NCBI RefSeq assembly: GCF_000733725.1
Contig: NZ_JMQM01000001.1
Coordinates: forward strand, 1 to 64,000
Direction of reading: 5' to 3'
Length of the DNA stretch: 64,000 nt
Source of the DNA: Nitratireductor basaltis
GTDB taxonomy: Bacteria; Pseudomonadota; Alphaproteobacteria; Rhizobiales; Rhizobiaceae
Notes under the pieces: generated by a model
Databases searched by the model: none
What the model was told of the DNA's origin: nothing
Seen by the model: the letters and a program-made list of their open reading frames with translations, nothing else
Made by a program: the position numbers and the translations under genes
In this document: in pieces, positions 47,533 through 57,156 of the stretch
Layout of the letters: every line of letters starts with the position of its first letter
Numbering within the stretch: the first letter of the stretch is position 1

Positions 47533-47560
47533 AGCGGGGGCCGGTCGGCTCCCGCTTTTT
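47533..47560 (+). terminator. Rho-independent terminator after hypH
   Basis: AGCGGG-x-GCC pairs with GGC-x-CCCGCT across a short loop, followed by a T-run (47556-47560). It separates hypH from the ABC transporter operon, which has its own operator at 47599. Confidence 0.8.
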
Positions 47561-47598
47561 CTGCACCTAATCGAGGAAAATTTTTTCCGTCGACCTTT

Positions 47599-47617
47599 AG
47601 TATACAAATTGTATTTT
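47599..47617. promoter_or_regulatory. Operator-like inverted repeat upstream of the hyp ABC operon
   Basis: AGTATAC-AAATT-GTATTTT has the core ATAC-N5-GTAT and shares GTATTTT with the copy before hypD. It is 80 bases before the binding-protein start. Confidence 0.6.
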
Positions 47618-47697
47618 AATGATGGATGTGCTTCTGTGACGCGCGCTCTGCGAAAGCGGCTGTGCCGGAACAACAGAAAAATGGGAGACCTCCATCC

Positions 47698-48507
47698 ATG
47701 AATTCCAAGATCATCGCCAGTGGCCTAATCGCCGCAGCCGTACTTGTCGGTCCTGCCACGGCAGACAAGCTTGATGACATCATCGCTTCGGGCACCCTGC
47801 GCTGCGCCGTCGTGCTCGACTTCCCTCCGATGGGTTCGCGCGACGAGAACAACGAGCCGATCGGCTTCGACGTCGACTACTGCAACGACCTGGCCAAGGC
47901 GCTTGGTGTAGAGGCCGAGATTGTCGAGACGCCATTCCCGGATCGTATTCCCGCGCTTGTTTCGGGTCGTGCGGATGTCGGCGTCGCCTCCACCTCCGAC
48001 ACGCTTGAGCGTGCAAAGACCGTGGGCTTCACCATTCCCTACTTCGCCTTCACCAATGTGGTGCTGACCAGGGACGGTACCGAAATCGACAGCTACGAGT
48101 CCCTCAAGGGCAAGACGGTCGGTTCGGTTGCCGGTACCTATGAGGCAATCGCTCTGGAAGAAGACATCAATAAATGGGGCGAGGGCGGCAGCTTCCGTCC
48201 GTACCAGTCGCAGGCCGATGTCTTCCTGGCACTTTCGCAGGGGCAGATCGAGGCGACCGTCGTTACCTCCACCGTTGCATCCTCCATCGTCGAGAGCGGC
48301 AAGTATGAGGGCCTGACCATCGGTGGCGATGCGCCTTACATCCCCGATTACGTATCGCTCATCACGCTGCGCAACGAATACGGCCTTCTCAACTATCTCG
48401 ATCTCTTCGTGAACCAGCAGGTTCGCAGCGGTCGCTACCAGGAGCTTTACGAGAAGTGGGTTGGTGGCGAAGCACCAGACCTGACCATTAACAAAGTCTA
48501 CCGCTGA
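47698..48507 (+). CDS. hypM: Amino acid ABC transporter substrate-binding protein
   Basis: 269 residues with a signal peptide ending GPATA. It has the polar amino acid binding protein plan: ASGTLRCAVVLDFPPMGSRD, GFDVDYCNDLAKALGVE, and RADVGVASTSDTLERAKTV with the Arg/Asp that hold alpha-amino and carboxyl groups. By context the ligand is hydroxyproline. It heads an operon that continues with two permeases, the ATPase and catabolic genes. The symbol follows the S. meliloti hydroxyproline transporter naming. Confidence 0.87.
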   Translation: MNSKIIASGLIAAAVLVGPATADKLDDIIASGTLRCAVVLDFPPMGSRDENNEPIGFDVDYCNDLAKALGVEAEIVETPFPDRIPALVSGRADVGVASTSDTLERAKTVGFTIPYFAFTNVVLTRDGTEIDSYESLKGKTVGSVAGTYEAIALEEDINKWGEGGSFRPYQSQADVFLALSQGQIEATVVTSTVASSIVESGKYEGLTIGGDAPYIPDYVSLITLRNEYGLLNYLDLFVNQQVRSGRYQELYEKWVGGEAPDLTINKVYR

Positions 48508-48514
48508 TCCCGAT

Positions 48515-48539
48515 GAGGGGGCGCTTTCCGCGCTCCCTC
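48515..48539 (+). other. Intercistronic hairpin after the binding-protein gene
   Basis: GAGGGGGCGC pairs over ten positions with GCGCTCCCTC (one G-T) around a five-base loop. No strong T-run follows, so it probably stabilises or partly terminates the upstream mRNA, giving more binding protein than permease. Confidence 0.6.
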
Positions 48540-48569
48540 TTCCATTCTGGGTAGAACGCGGAGCGCAGT

Positions 48570-49235
48570 ATGTTTGACTACACGTTTCAATGGCGGCAGG
48601 CCTATCGCGCCTTACCGCAGATGCTGGACGGCGCGCTTGTAACCTTGCAGATCGCCGTCCTGTCGATGGTCATCGGCGTGACCATTGCCGTTATCCTGGC
48701 CGTTGCCCGCAATTCGCATTCGCGCTGGCTCTACTGGCCCGCCACCGCCTGGGTCGAAGTCGCACGCAACACGCCGGCCCTGTTCCAGATTTATATGGCG
48801 CATTTCGGTCTGGGGTCCTTCGGGATCTATCTCAGCCCCTATGTGGCGCTTCTCGCAGGCATCACCTTCAACAATGCCGGTTATCTGTGCGAGACGTTCC
48901 GCGGCGCACTTAGAGCAATTCCCGATACGCAGGTGCGTGCAGGGCGTTCGCTGGGCATGGGGCAGGCCAAGGCTTTCCGCCTGATCGTGCTGCCGCAAAT
49001 GCTGCGCATCGCGTTTTTGCCCACCACGAACCAGATGGTCTGGGCCATTCTCATGACGTCACTGGGCGTGACGGTCGGCATGAGCACAGATCTGACCGGC
49101 GTGACGCAGGATCTCAATTCGCGGACCTTCCGCACGTTCGAGCTCTTCGCGCTTGCTGCGGTTCTTTATTATGCCATCGCGAAAGCGGTGATGCTTGGCG
49201 CGCGTCTCCTCGCCTGGCGCCTGTTCAGGTACTGA
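48570..49235 (+). CDS. hypN: Amino acid ABC transporter permease 1
   Basis: 221 residues with five transmembrane segments, typical of HisM/GlnP permeases. Family strings are GALVTLQIAVLSMVIGVTIA, ARNTPALFQIYMAHFG, and the EAA-like loop AIPDTQVRAGRSLGMGQAKA. It pairs with the following permease. No signal for a separate promoter; the gap to the binding protein contains the hairpin. Confidence 0.9.
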   Translation: MFDYTFQWRQAYRALPQMLDGALVTLQIAVLSMVIGVTIAVILAVARNSHSRWLYWPATAWVEVARNTPALFQIYMAHFGLGSFGIYLSPYVALLAGITFNNAGYLCETFRGALRAIPDTQVRAGRSLGMGQAKAFRLIVLPQMLRIAFLPTTNQMVWAILMTSLGVTVGMSTDLTGVTQDLNSRTFRTFELFALAAVLYYAIAKAVMLGARLLAWRLFRY

Positions 49236-49248
49236 GGAGGAGCAAACC

Positions 49249-49902
49249 ATGTTTGAAACCGCATTGACCCTCAACGATCTGGTCTTCCTTGCAAAAGGGG
49301 CGGGCGTAACGCTGGCGATCACTTTTTTCGCCGTGATCGGCGGAACGGTCCTCGGACTGACCTTCGGCGTTGTCCGCAGCCACATCAGCCCGTGGATGGC
49401 ACTGCCGCTGACCTTCGTCCTGGACATCTTCCGTTCGGTCCCGCTGCTCATCCAGCTCATCCTGGCGAATGCCTTCCAGGCGATTGCCGGTCTCCAGCTT
49501 TCGCCATTCGTCACCTCATGCGTGGTGCTGGCGCTCTACACCTCGGCCTACTGCACCGAGATCGTGCGTGGCGCGATCGATGCCGTGCCGACGGTCACAC
49601 GCCGTGCAGCGCGTTCGCTGGGGCTGACCTGGGGGCAGGACATGACGCAGGTCGTGTTCCCCATGGCCCTGCGCGTGGCACTGCCAAGCTGGATCGGTCT
49701 GACCTTGAGTGTTCTGAAAGACAGCGCGCTGGTGCTGTGGCTCGGCATCATCGAGCTGCTGCGCTCAAGCCAGATCCTCGTAACGCGACTGCAGGAACCG
49801 ATGACCATCCTGCTCATCACCGGCGCGATCTATTTCGCGCTCAGCTTCCCGATTGCCCGACTTGGCGGTCGCCTGGAGAAAAGGTGGCAAGAGAATGATT
49901 GA
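49249..49902 (+). CDS. hypP: Amino acid ABC transporter permease 2
   Basis: 217 residues with five transmembrane segments. Strings GAGVTLAITFFAVIGGTVLG, FRSVPLLIQLILA and the EAA loop AVPTVTRRAARSLGLTWGQD mark the HisM-type family. GAGGAGGAGC precedes ATG 49249. It overlaps the ATPase gene by eight bases. Confidence 0.9.
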   Translation: MFETALTLNDLVFLAKGAGVTLAITFFAVIGGTVLGLTFGVVRSHISPWMALPLTFVLDIFRSVPLLIQLILANAFQAIAGLQLSPFVTSCVVLALYTSAYCTEIVRGAIDAVPTVTRRAARSLGLTWGQDMTQVVFPMALRVALPSWIGLTLSVLKDSALVLWLGIIELLRSSQILVTRLQEPMTILLITGAIYFALSFPIARLGGRLEKRWQEND

Positions 49903-50617
49903 GATTGAAAATGTTCACAAATCCTTCGGCTCGCTGAAGGTCCTCAAAGGCATCAACCTGACCGTCGACAAGGGTGAGGTGGTGTCGGTGATCGGTGGTT
50001 CGGGCTCCGGCAAGTCGACGCTTCTGACCTGCATCAACGGGCTTGAGAAGATCGACAGCGGCCGCATTCTCGTGGACGGTACCGAGGTTCACGCCAAGTC
50101 GACGGACCTCAACCGTTTGCGCCGCAAGATCGGCATCGTCTTCCAGCAGTTCAATGCCTTTCCGCATCTGACCGTCATGGAGAATGTCACGCTTGCACCA
50201 CGCAAGGTGAAGGGGCTCGGCAAGGCCGAAGCCGAAGAGATTGCGGTGAAGCAACTGGAGCATGTGGGTCTTGGTGACAAGTTGAAGGTCTATCCGGGCC
50301 GTCTGTCCGGTGGTCAGCAGCAGCGCATGGCGATTGCCCGCGCGCTTGCCATGTCTCCCGACTACATGCTCTTCGACGAGGTGACATCCGCGCTTGATCC
50401 GCAGCTTGTCGGTGAAGTTCTCGACACGCTGAAAATGCTTGCCGAAGACGGCATGACCATGATCTGCGTGACCCATGAGATGAGCTTCGCCCGTGATGTC
50501 TCCAACCGTGTCGCTTTCTTCCACAAGGGTGTGATGGAAGAGATCGGACCGCCGGAGCAGATATTCGGCGAGGCCAAAAGTGAAGAGACACGCAAGTTCC
50601 TGTCGAGTGTGCGATAG
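49895..50617 (+). CDS. hypQ: Amino acid ABC transporter ATPase
   Basis: 240 residues, one ABC domain. Walker A is GGSGSGKSTLL, the Q-loop is VFQQFNAFPHLTV, the signature is LSGGQQQRMAIARALAM and Walker B is YMLFDEVTSALDP, with the H-loop in CVTHEMSFA. This is the GlnQ/HisP type and completes the importer. Its stop is directly followed by the start of the D-hydroxyproline oxidase. Confidence 0.94.
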   Translation: MIEIENVHKSFGSLKVLKGINLTVDKGEVVSVIGGSGSGKSTLLTCINGLEKIDSGRILVDGTEVHAKSTDLNRLRRKIGIVFQQFNAFPHLTVMENVTLAPRKVKGLGKAEAEEIAVKQLEHVGLGDKLKVYPGRLSGGQQQRMAIARALAMSPDYMLFDEVTSALDPQLVGEVLDTLKMLAEDGMTMICVTHEMSFARDVSNRVAFFHKGVMEEIGPPEQIFGEAKSEETRKFLSSVR

Positions 50618-51850
50618 ATGAGCAGTGACGAGGTGGTGGTCGTCGGGGCAGGGGTGATCGGGCTTTCCATCGCTCTTGCCGCGCAGGCCCGGGGCATGAA
50701 GGTTCGTGTCATCGAGCGTGAGGCGCCGGCAGCCGGTGCCTCTGCCGGCAATGCCGGTGCGTTCGCCTTTCCCGACATTCTGCCGCTTGCCTCGCCGCGC
50801 ATCATCCGTCAGGCGCCGAAATGGCTGCTTGATCCGCTGGGACCCCTCAGCGTACCGCCGCGCTACGCTCACCGCATCGCGCCGTGGATGCTGCGGTTCT
50901 GGCGGGCAAGCTGGCCGGATCGCCTGCGTGCGTCCACTGTGGCGCAGGCCGCCATGATGCAGCATGCGCAGGAAACGCTCGAACCCTTCCTTAAGCGCAA
51001 TAGCCTCATCGACATGCTCCGTCGTGAAGGTCAGCTTCAGGTCTATGAGGGCGAACGGGAATTCAAAGCCTCGCTTGAAGGCTGGAAGGCGCGGGAGGAA
51101 GCGGGCATCCCCTTCAAGCATCTGAAGGGCGATGAAATCGCGGAATATCAGCCGGGTCTCGCACCGCGCTTCACCCATGCCACCTTCACACCAGGCTGGG
51201 CGACGATCGACGATCCGAAGGACTATGTCCTGGCACTGGCCGAACGCTTCAGGGCGGATGGCGGCGAGATCGAGATCGCAACGGCAGAAGCACTGGTTCC
51301 CGGAGGGGTGAAGACCTCTGCGGGGCTCCGCAAGGGGCGGGTGGTGCTCGCGGCAGGCGCGTTTTCCCATCACCTTGCCCGTACGGCGGGCGCGAAAATC
51401 CCGCTGGAGACGGAGCGCGGCTACAATACCACGCTGCCGGACGACGCGTTCGATCTGCGCATGCACATTACATTTGGCGGCCATGGCTTTGTCATATCGC
51501 GCCTGCGCTCCGGCCTTCGTGTCGGAGGTGCCGTGGAACTGGGCGGGCTGGATCTGCCGCCGAACTATGCCCGGGCAGACGCAATGCTGAACAAGGCCAA
51601 GGCCTTCCTGCCGGGGCTGAAAACGACCGGTGGCAAGCAATGGATGGGCTTCCGCCCGTCACTGCCTGACAGTCTGCCGGCCATTGGTCCCCTGCCGGGC
51701 CATCCCGAAATCCTATGCGCCTTTGGACATGGTCATCTGGGCCTGACACAATCGACCGCAACGGCTGAGATCGTCGCTGACCTTCTGGATGGGGGGAAGC
51801 CGAAGATCGATTTGCAAGCCTTTTCGCCCGCTCGTTTTTCGAGGTTTTGA
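50618..51850 (+). CDS. hypO: D-amino acid dehydrogenase/oxidase, probable D-hydroxyproline dehydrogenase
   Basis: 410 residues of the DAAO/DadA family. The FAD motif is VVVGAGVIGLSIALAAQARG, followed by GASAGNAGAF as in DadA, and the C-terminal FAD segment MGFRPSLPDSLPAIGPLPGH. It would oxidise cis-4-hydroxy-D-proline to the pyrroline carboxylate used by the deaminase. The epimerase that makes its substrate starts at the next base, and the hydroxyproline importer precedes it. Electron acceptor unknown. Confidence 0.87.
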   Translation: MSSDEVVVVGAGVIGLSIALAAQARGMKVRVIEREAPAAGASAGNAGAFAFPDILPLASPRIIRQAPKWLLDPLGPLSVPPRYAHRIAPWMLRFWRASWPDRLRASTVAQAAMMQHAQETLEPFLKRNSLIDMLRREGQLQVYEGEREFKASLEGWKAREEAGIPFKHLKGDEIAEYQPGLAPRFTHATFTPGWATIDDPKDYVLALAERFRADGGEIEIATAEALVPGGVKTSAGLRKGRVVLAAGAFSHHLARTAGAKIPLETERGYNTTLPDDAFDLRMHITFGGHGFVISRLRSGLRVGGAVELGGLDLPPNYARADAMLNKAKAFLPGLKTTGGKQWMGFRPSLPDSLPAIGPLPGHPEILCAFGHGHLGLTQSTATAEIVADLLDGGKPKIDLQAFSPARFSRF

Positions 51851-52852
51851 ATGAGCACCTACACATTCCCCTGCATTGATGGTCACACCTGCGGCAATCC
51901 GGTGCGTCTGGTCACCGGCGGAGCGCCGCTGCTCAAAGGCGCGAACATGCTGGAAAAGCGCGCGCATTTCCTGGCCGATTATGACTGGATCCGCACCGGC
52001 CTGATGTTCGAGCCGCGCGGGCACGACCAGATGTCAGGCGCCATTCTCTATCCGCCGACGCGGGAGGATTGCGATATCGCGGTGCTGTTCATCGAGACTT
52101 CCGGCTGCCTGCCCATGTGCGGGCATGGCACGATTGGCACGGTGACAATCGCGCTTGAAAAGGGCCTCGTGCGTCCGCAGGTGCCAGGCCAGTTGCGGCT
52201 TGAAACGCCTGCAGGCCGCGTCGATGTCAGCTACCGCCAGGAAGGCCGGTTCGTCGAAGAGGTTCGGCTGACCAATGTGCCGGGCTTCCTGCATTCGGAA
52301 GGCCTGACGGCTGAGTTGGAAGGTGTTGGCGAGATCGTGGTCGACGTCGCCTATGGTGGCAATTTCTATGCCATCGTCGAGCCGCAGAAGAACTTCCGTG
52401 ACATGGAAGACTTCACCGCGTCGGAACTGATCGGTCTCAGCCCGAAACTGCGCCGCGCGCTCAACGAGAAATATGAGTTCGTTCATCCCGAACATCCCGC
52501 TATCAATGGCTTGAGCCACATCCTCTGGACGGGCAAACCACGCGATCCTGAAGCTCATGCACGCAATGCTGTGTTCTATGGCGACAAGGCGATTGACCGG
52601 TCGCCCTGTGGCACCGGCACCTCCGCGCGCATGGCGCAGCTTGCGGCCAAGGGCAAGCTGAAGGAAGGCGATGATTTCGTGCATGAGAGCATCATCGGGT
52701 CCCTCTTCAAGGGACGCGTTGAGAAGATGACGGAAGTGGCCGGCAGGTCTGCGATCATCCCGTCAATTGCCGGTTGGGCGCGGGTGACGGGCATCAACAC
52801 GATCTTCATCGATGAGCGTGATCCTTTCGCACACGGCTTTGTCGTCACATGA
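51851..52852 (+). CDS. hypRE: 4-Hydroxyproline 2-epimerase (proline racemase family)
   Basis: 333 residues. It interconverts trans-4-hydroxy-L-proline and cis-4-hydroxy-D-proline by a two-base mechanism. Both catalytic cysteines are present: LPMCGHGTIGT near residue 91 and DRSPCGTGTSARMAQ near residue 255. This Cys/Cys pair separates it from the second family member at 54569. Its ATG follows the oxidase stop directly and it overlaps the aconitase-X gene by four bases, so the three are tightly coupled. Confidence 0.88.
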   Translation: MSTYTFPCIDGHTCGNPVRLVTGGAPLLKGANMLEKRAHFLADYDWIRTGLMFEPRGHDQMSGAILYPPTREDCDIAVLFIETSGCLPMCGHGTIGTVTIALEKGLVRPQVPGQLRLETPAGRVDVSYRQEGRFVEEVRLTNVPGFLHSEGLTAELEGVGEIVVDVAYGGNFYAIVEPQKNFRDMEDFTASELIGLSPKLRRALNEKYEFVHPEHPAINGLSHILWTGKPRDPEAHARNAVFYGDKAIDRSPCGTGTSARMAQLAAKGKLKEGDDFVHESIIGSLFKGRVEKMTEVAGRSAIIPSIAGWARVTGINTIFIDERDPFAHGFVVT

Positions 52853-54540
52853 CCGAGTATGAAGGCGGCAAGCTTATTGCTCCTGCCGAAGTGCAGGCCG
52901 CGATTCTCGCCCTCTCTGAGGGCCTGAGCTTCTGGGGTGGGGTTGATCCTAACAGCGGACATATACGCGACGCCTATCACCCCGCATGCGGCGAGAGCCT
53001 GGCGGGGCGGATCGTGATGATGCCGACCAGTCGCGGCTCATGCACCGGCAGCGGCGTACTTCTGGAACTTGCGCTCAACGGCCATGCGCCTGCCGCTCTC
53101 GTCTTCCGCGAGAGTGAGGATATCCTGACCTTGGGCGCGCTGATTGCAGGACGCATGTTCGACCGGCATCTCGCGGTGCTGCGCCTGCCTGCCGAAAGCT
53201 ATGACGCGCTGGCCGCCTGTAGCGAGGCTGCGATCCATGAAGATCGCGTCGAGGCAGAGGGTCTGAGCATTCCGCTGGAGCGTGTCGATGCCTCCGCGCT
53301 CGAACTCACCGCGGCAGATCGTGCCATGCTGGACGGGCAGGAGGGCGAGGCCGTCCAGCTTGCCATGGAGATGATCTGCACGATGGCCGCTTCACAGGGC
53401 GCGAAAGCGCTGGTGGATGTGACGCGCGGTCATATCGACGGCTGCATCTATGCCAGCCACGCCAATCTGCGCTTTGCCGAAGCCATGCTGGACCTGGGTG
53501 CAGGTGTGCGCATCCCGACCACGATGAACGCGATCTCCGTCGATTTCGGCAACTGGCAGGCGCAGGGTGTCGATCCCGAATTCGGCCAGCCCGCATCGCG
53601 CCTGGCTCAGGCCTATGTCGATATGGGCGCACGCGCCAGCTTCACCTGTGCACCCTATCTTCTGGACGATGCGCCAACCATGGGCGAGGCCATTGCCTGG
53701 GCTGAATCCAATGCGGTTATCTATGCCAACAGCGTGCTTGGCGCGCGCACGGTCAAGCATCCCGATTTTATGGATCTATTCATCGCCATGACAGGCCGGG
53801 CGCCCATGTCTGGCGTCTATGCCGATGACGCAAGGCGGGCCAGACTGATCATCAATGTCGAGCTGCCCTCGAGGCATGACGATGCCTTCTGGCCGATGAT
53901 GGGCTGGGTGGCTGGACGTCTTGCGCCCGACTGCATCCCGCTCATCCGTGGTCTTGAGGCGGCAGCACCCGATGAAGACGACCTGAAGGCGCTCTGCGCG
54001 GCCTTCGGCACGACATCGGCCGGGCCCATGCTTCATGTAGCGGGCGTGACCCCGGAAGCCGACAATGCAGCACTGCCAGATGCCCGGGAAGTCTCCGTTG
54101 GACCGGCGGACTTGCTGGAAGCCTGGACCGCCTTCAATCAGGGCGGCGAACAGGTGGAGCTTGTCGCCTTCGGCAGTCCTCACTTCTCAATCGCGGAATG
54201 CGGCAAGCTGGCGGAGCTTCTTGAGGGCCGCCAGTGCAAGACCGGTACGACTGCCATTGTGACACTTGGCCGTGATGCGCTTGCCACCGTGCAAGCCGAC
54301 GGGACGCTCGCGCGCCTGAGACAGGCGGGCGTCAAGGTGGTGGCCGATATCTGCTGGTGCTCGATATCCGAGCCGGTCTTCCCGCCCGAGGCGCGCAATC
54401 TCATGACCAATTCGGGCAAATACGCCCATTACGCGCCGGGCCTTTCGGGCCGAACCGTGCGTTTCGGCAGCCTTGCGGAATGTGCCGAGGCGGCGGTCAC
54501 CGGTTCTGCGCCCAAGGCCCCCCCAGTCTGGCTCGCCTGA
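52849..54540 (+). CDS. Aconitase X fusion protein, probable cis-3-hydroxy-L-proline dehydratase
   Basis: 563 residues. The N-terminal 130 residues are the small swivelling domain (DUF126 type: [37 protein letters not shown]) and the remainder is the large DUF521/AcnX domain ([68 protein letters not shown]). Members in hydroxyproline loci dehydrate cis-3-hydroxy-L-proline to delta-1-pyrroline-2-carboxylate. The nearby Ldh-family reductase would turn that into L-proline. Small and large domains are fused here, while in many AcnX systems they are separate genes. Confidence 0.85.
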   Translation: MTEYEGGKLIAPAEVQAAILALSEGLSFWGGVDPNSGHIRDAYHPACGESLAGRIVMMPTSRGSCTGSGVLLELALNGHAPAALVFRESEDILTLGALIAGRMFDRHLAVLRLPAESYDALAACSEAAIHEDRVEAEGLSIPLERVDASALELTAADRAMLDGQEGEAVQLAMEMICTMAASQGAKALVDVTRGHIDGCIYASHANLRFAEAMLDLGAGVRIPTTMNAISVDFGNWQAQGVDPEFGQPASRLAQAYVDMGARASFTCAPYLLDDAPTMGEAIAWAESNAVIYANSVLGARTVKHPDFMDLFIAMTGRAPMSGVYADDARRARLIINVELPSRHDDAFWPMMGWVAGRLAPDCIPLIRGLEAAAPDEDDLKALCAAFGTTSAGPMLHVAGVTPEADNAALPDAREVSVGPADLLEAWTAFNQGGEQVELVAFGSPHFSIAECGKLAELLEGRQCKTGTTAIVTLGRDALATVQADGTLARLRQAGVKVVADICWCSISEPVFPPEARNLMTNSGKYAHYAPGLSGRTVRFGSLAECAEAAVTGSAPKAPPVWLA

Positions 54541-54568
54541 CTTCCCATTTCCTTCAGGAGAAAGCGCA

Positions 54569-55597
54569 ATGCGCAGTTCGAAGACGGTTCACGTTATATC
54601 CGCTCATGCCGAGGGCGAAGTCGGTGATGTAATTGTCGGCGGCGTAACCCCACCGCCCGGCGAAACCCTCTGGGAACAAAGCCGCTTCATTGCCCGCGAC
54701 GAAACCTTGCGCAATTTCGTGTTGAACGAGCCGCGTGGCGGTGTCTTTCGCCACGTGAACCTGCTGGTGCCGCCAAAGGACCCACGCGCGGATGCGGCCT
54801 TCATCATCATGGAGCCGGAAGACACTCCGCCCATGTCCGGCTCGAACTCTATCTGCGTTTCCACCGTGCTTCTGGATGGCGGTATCCTGCCAATGAGCGA
54901 GCCGGTGACGGAGCTGACACTGGAGGCACCGGGCGGGCTGGTGAAGGTGCGCGCGGAGTGCCGCAACGGCAAGGCGGAACGCATATTTGTGCAGAACCTG
55001 CCGAGTTTTGCAGCGCGTCTCGACGCCGATCTCGAGGTGGAGGGCATCGGCACGCTGAAGGTCGACACAGCCTATGGCGGTGACAGCTTCGTGTTCGTCG
55101 ATGCTCAAGCGCTGGGCTTTACCCATTCGCCCGACGAAGCGCATGACATGGCAAGGCTTGGCGTGAAGATTACCGCCGCTGCCAATGAGGCGCTGGGCTT
55201 CGATCATCCGGACAATCCGGACTGGAAACATATCTCTTTCTGCCTCTTTGCCGGGCCGGTCATGCGCGAGGGCAATGAACTGCGCGCCAATGCAGCTGTC
55301 GCGATCCGACCGGGCAAGATCGATCGCTCGCCGACCGGCACCGCACTCAGCGCCCGCATGGCCGTGCTGCATGCGCGGGGGCAGATGACGAAGGATGATC
55401 GGCTGACCGCCGTCTCCCTGATCGGTTCAACATTCACGGGTCGGATCGTGAGCGAGACGGAAGTGGGCGGGAAGCTGGCCATCGTTCCCGAGCTTTCGGG
55501 ACGCGGCTGGATCACCGGCATTCACCAGCACATGCTGGACCCGGACGATCCGTGGCCGGAAGGCTACCGGCTAAGCGACACCTGGGGTGCGCGCTGA
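54569..55597 (+). CDS. Proline racemase family protein with Ser/Thr active site, probable trans-3-hydroxy-L-proline dehydratase
   Basis: 342 residues. The family fold is clear ([69 protein letters not shown]). The first catalytic Cys position reads MSGSNSI (Ser) and the second [11 protein letters not shown] (Thr), so neither cysteine of the racemases is kept. Members with Thr at the second place are trans-3-hydroxyproline dehydratases; the exact reaction of this Ser/Thr type is less sure. ATG 54569 follows CAGGAGA. Confidence 0.75.
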   Translation: MRSSKTVHVISAHAEGEVGDVIVGGVTPPPGETLWEQSRFIARDETLRNFVLNEPRGGVFRHVNLLVPPKDPRADAAFIIMEPEDTPPMSGSNSICVSTVLLDGGILPMSEPVTELTLEAPGGLVKVRAECRNGKAERIFVQNLPSFAARLDADLEVEGIGTLKVDTAYGGDSFVFVDAQALGFTHSPDEAHDMARLGVKITAAANEALGFDHPDNPDWKHISFCLFAGPVMREGNELRANAAVAIRPGKIDRSPTGTALSARMAVLHARGQMTKDDRLTAVSLIGSTFTGRIVSETEVGGKLAIVPELSGRGWITGIHQHMLDPDDPWPEGYRLSDTWGAR

Positions 55598-55709
55598 GGG
55601 TCGTGCGCGCTGGCACATCTCTTTCTGTCATCTTCGTGTTTCTCAGGCCCACCGGTGAAGCTAGGCTCTGTACGTGGGGTCGAATCCGTTCCAGCTTTGA
55701 GGTGATGTC

Positions 55710-56954
55710 ATGGGTGTGAATGCACAAGCACGCGTTGATCTTGATAGGTTCTGGGACACGATCCAGACCTCTGCCCGGATCGGCGTGGGGCGGCCGGGTG
55801 GTCTGGCACGGCTCACGCTGACGGACGAGGATCGCCAGATGCGCGATCAGTTTGTGAACTGGTGCAAGCAGGCGAAGCTGGAAGTGGAAGTTGACGAGCT
55901 TGGCTCGATATTCGCCTGCCGGCCGGGCCGTGAGCCGGATCTGCCGCCTGTCCTTGTCGGCAGTCATCTCGACACGCAGATCAATGGCGGGCGCTATGAC
56001 GGCATTGCCGGTGTTCTGGCTGGTCTGGAACTCTGCCGCACCCTTGATGAGCTTGACCAACAGACAAAGCGTTCAATTGTCGTCGTGAACTGGACGAACG
56101 AGGAAGGTGCGCGTTTCTCCCCACCCATGGCGGCCTCGGGCGGCTTTGTCGGTCGCTATGAGCGCGACTGGATCTACGGACTTGCAGATGACGAGGGCAA
56201 GACCTTCGGCGATGAGCTGGAGCGGATCGGCTATCGCGGAACACGCAAGGCGACCGGCCACGCGGTGGACGCCTATTTCGAGCTCCACATCGAGCAGGGG
56301 CCGCTCCTGCATGCCGAGAACAAGCAGGTCGGCATCGTGTGTGGCGGTTACCCCAGCCACGGCATGCGGGTTGGCTTTGCCGGCCAAACCGCACATACGG
56401 GACCAACCCCGATGGATCTGCGGCACAATGCACTGGTGGCGGCGGCGCGCTGGGCAACGGCGGTTGACGACATTGGCTGGGACTTCGCCGTCCATGACGG
56501 CAAGGCCACTGCCGCGCGTCTAGTGGCTTGGCCCAACAAGGCCGGTATCCTCTCGGAAACCTCAGAGGCCGTTTGCGATGTTCGCCATCCCGACGCGATC
56601 ACCGCTCGGGTAATGGCGGAGAAGATGCGCCGTGCGGCCTTCGAGGCGGGTGCGCGTGCCGGTTGCGAGGTGACCATTCACGATGAATGGCAGTGGGGCG
56701 GCGATATCTTCGACGACACACTGGTCGACAGCCTGCGAAAGCAGGCGCAACGCCTTGACTATGACTGGCGGGACATCCAGTCGCAGGCGGGCCACGATGC
56801 CTACTTCTTGGCGATGAAATATCCGACCGCCATGGTCTTCACTCCCTGCAAGAACGGCATCACGCACAACAATCACGAGCATTGCGAGCCGCACGATTTC
56901 GAACCCGGCCTGAACATACTGCTTCATGCCGTCGTCGAACGCGCGGATCGCTAG
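55710..56954 (+). CDS. M20 family Zn amidohydrolase (N-carbamoyl-L-amino acid hydrolase/allantoate amidohydrolase type)
   Basis: 414 residues. Zinc-site strings are PVLVGSHLDTQINGGRYDGI, WTNEEGARFSPPMAASG, ELHIEQGPLLHAENKQVGIV and ITHNNHEHC. The family hydrolyses N-carbamoyl amino acids or ureido acids in the cytoplasm. It shares the direction of the hydroxyproline genes after a 112-base gap, so an N-acylated or N-carbamoyl imino acid is one idea, but the substrate is not evident. Confidence 0.87.
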   Translation: MGVNAQARVDLDRFWDTIQTSARIGVGRPGGLARLTLTDEDRQMRDQFVNWCKQAKLEVEVDELGSIFACRPGREPDLPPVLVGSHLDTQINGGRYDGIAGVLAGLELCRTLDELDQQTKRSIVVVNWTNEEGARFSPPMAASGGFVGRYERDWIYGLADDEGKTFGDELERIGYRGTRKATGHAVDAYFELHIEQGPLLHAENKQVGIVCGGYPSHGMRVGFAGQTAHTGPTPMDLRHNALVAAARWATAVDDIGWDFAVHDGKATAARLVAWPNKAGILSETSEAVCDVRHPDAITARVMAEKMRRAAFEAGARAGCEVTIHDEWQWGGDIFDDTLVDSLRKQAQRLDYDWRDIQSQAGHDAYFLAMKYPTAMVFTPCKNGITHNNHEHCEPHDFEPGLNILLHAVVERADR

Positions 56955-56967
56955 GCGGCGACGCTCG

Positions 56968-57141
56968 CTATCGGCGGTCTTTTCCCGTGGAAAGCTGGCT
57001 CCAGAAGTCATAGGCCACGAGCAGGAGCACGAAGCCGACGACCACGAAAAGCGCGGGGCGCGGGACCGAGAAGACGAATATCCCTAGATAACCCGCCAGT
57101 GCCGCAAAGGCGATGAGGGCGGTGATGCGGTCAAGCAGCAT
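56968..57141 (-). CDS. Small TRAP-associated membrane protein
   Basis: 57 residues (MLLDRITALIAFAALAGYLG to STGKDRR). Two transmembrane segments (about 6-25 and 29-48) are joined by FSVPRP. GGGAGGAG stands seven bases before ATG 57141, and the gene starts 16 bases after the DctM stop on the same strand. Small two-helix proteins at the end of TRAP operons are common. A role as accessory subunit is inference. Confidence 0.75.
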   Translation of the reverse strand: MLLDRITALIAFAALAGYLGIFVFSVPRPALFVVVGFVLLLVAYDFWSQLSTGKDRR

Positions 57142-57156
57142 GGATGTTCTCCTCCC

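Noticed and set aside
49841-51640. Long open frame of 599 codons on the minus strand
   Set aside because: It is antisense to a GlnQ-type ATPase and a flavoenzyme with intact motifs. No own motif or ribosome site is seen.
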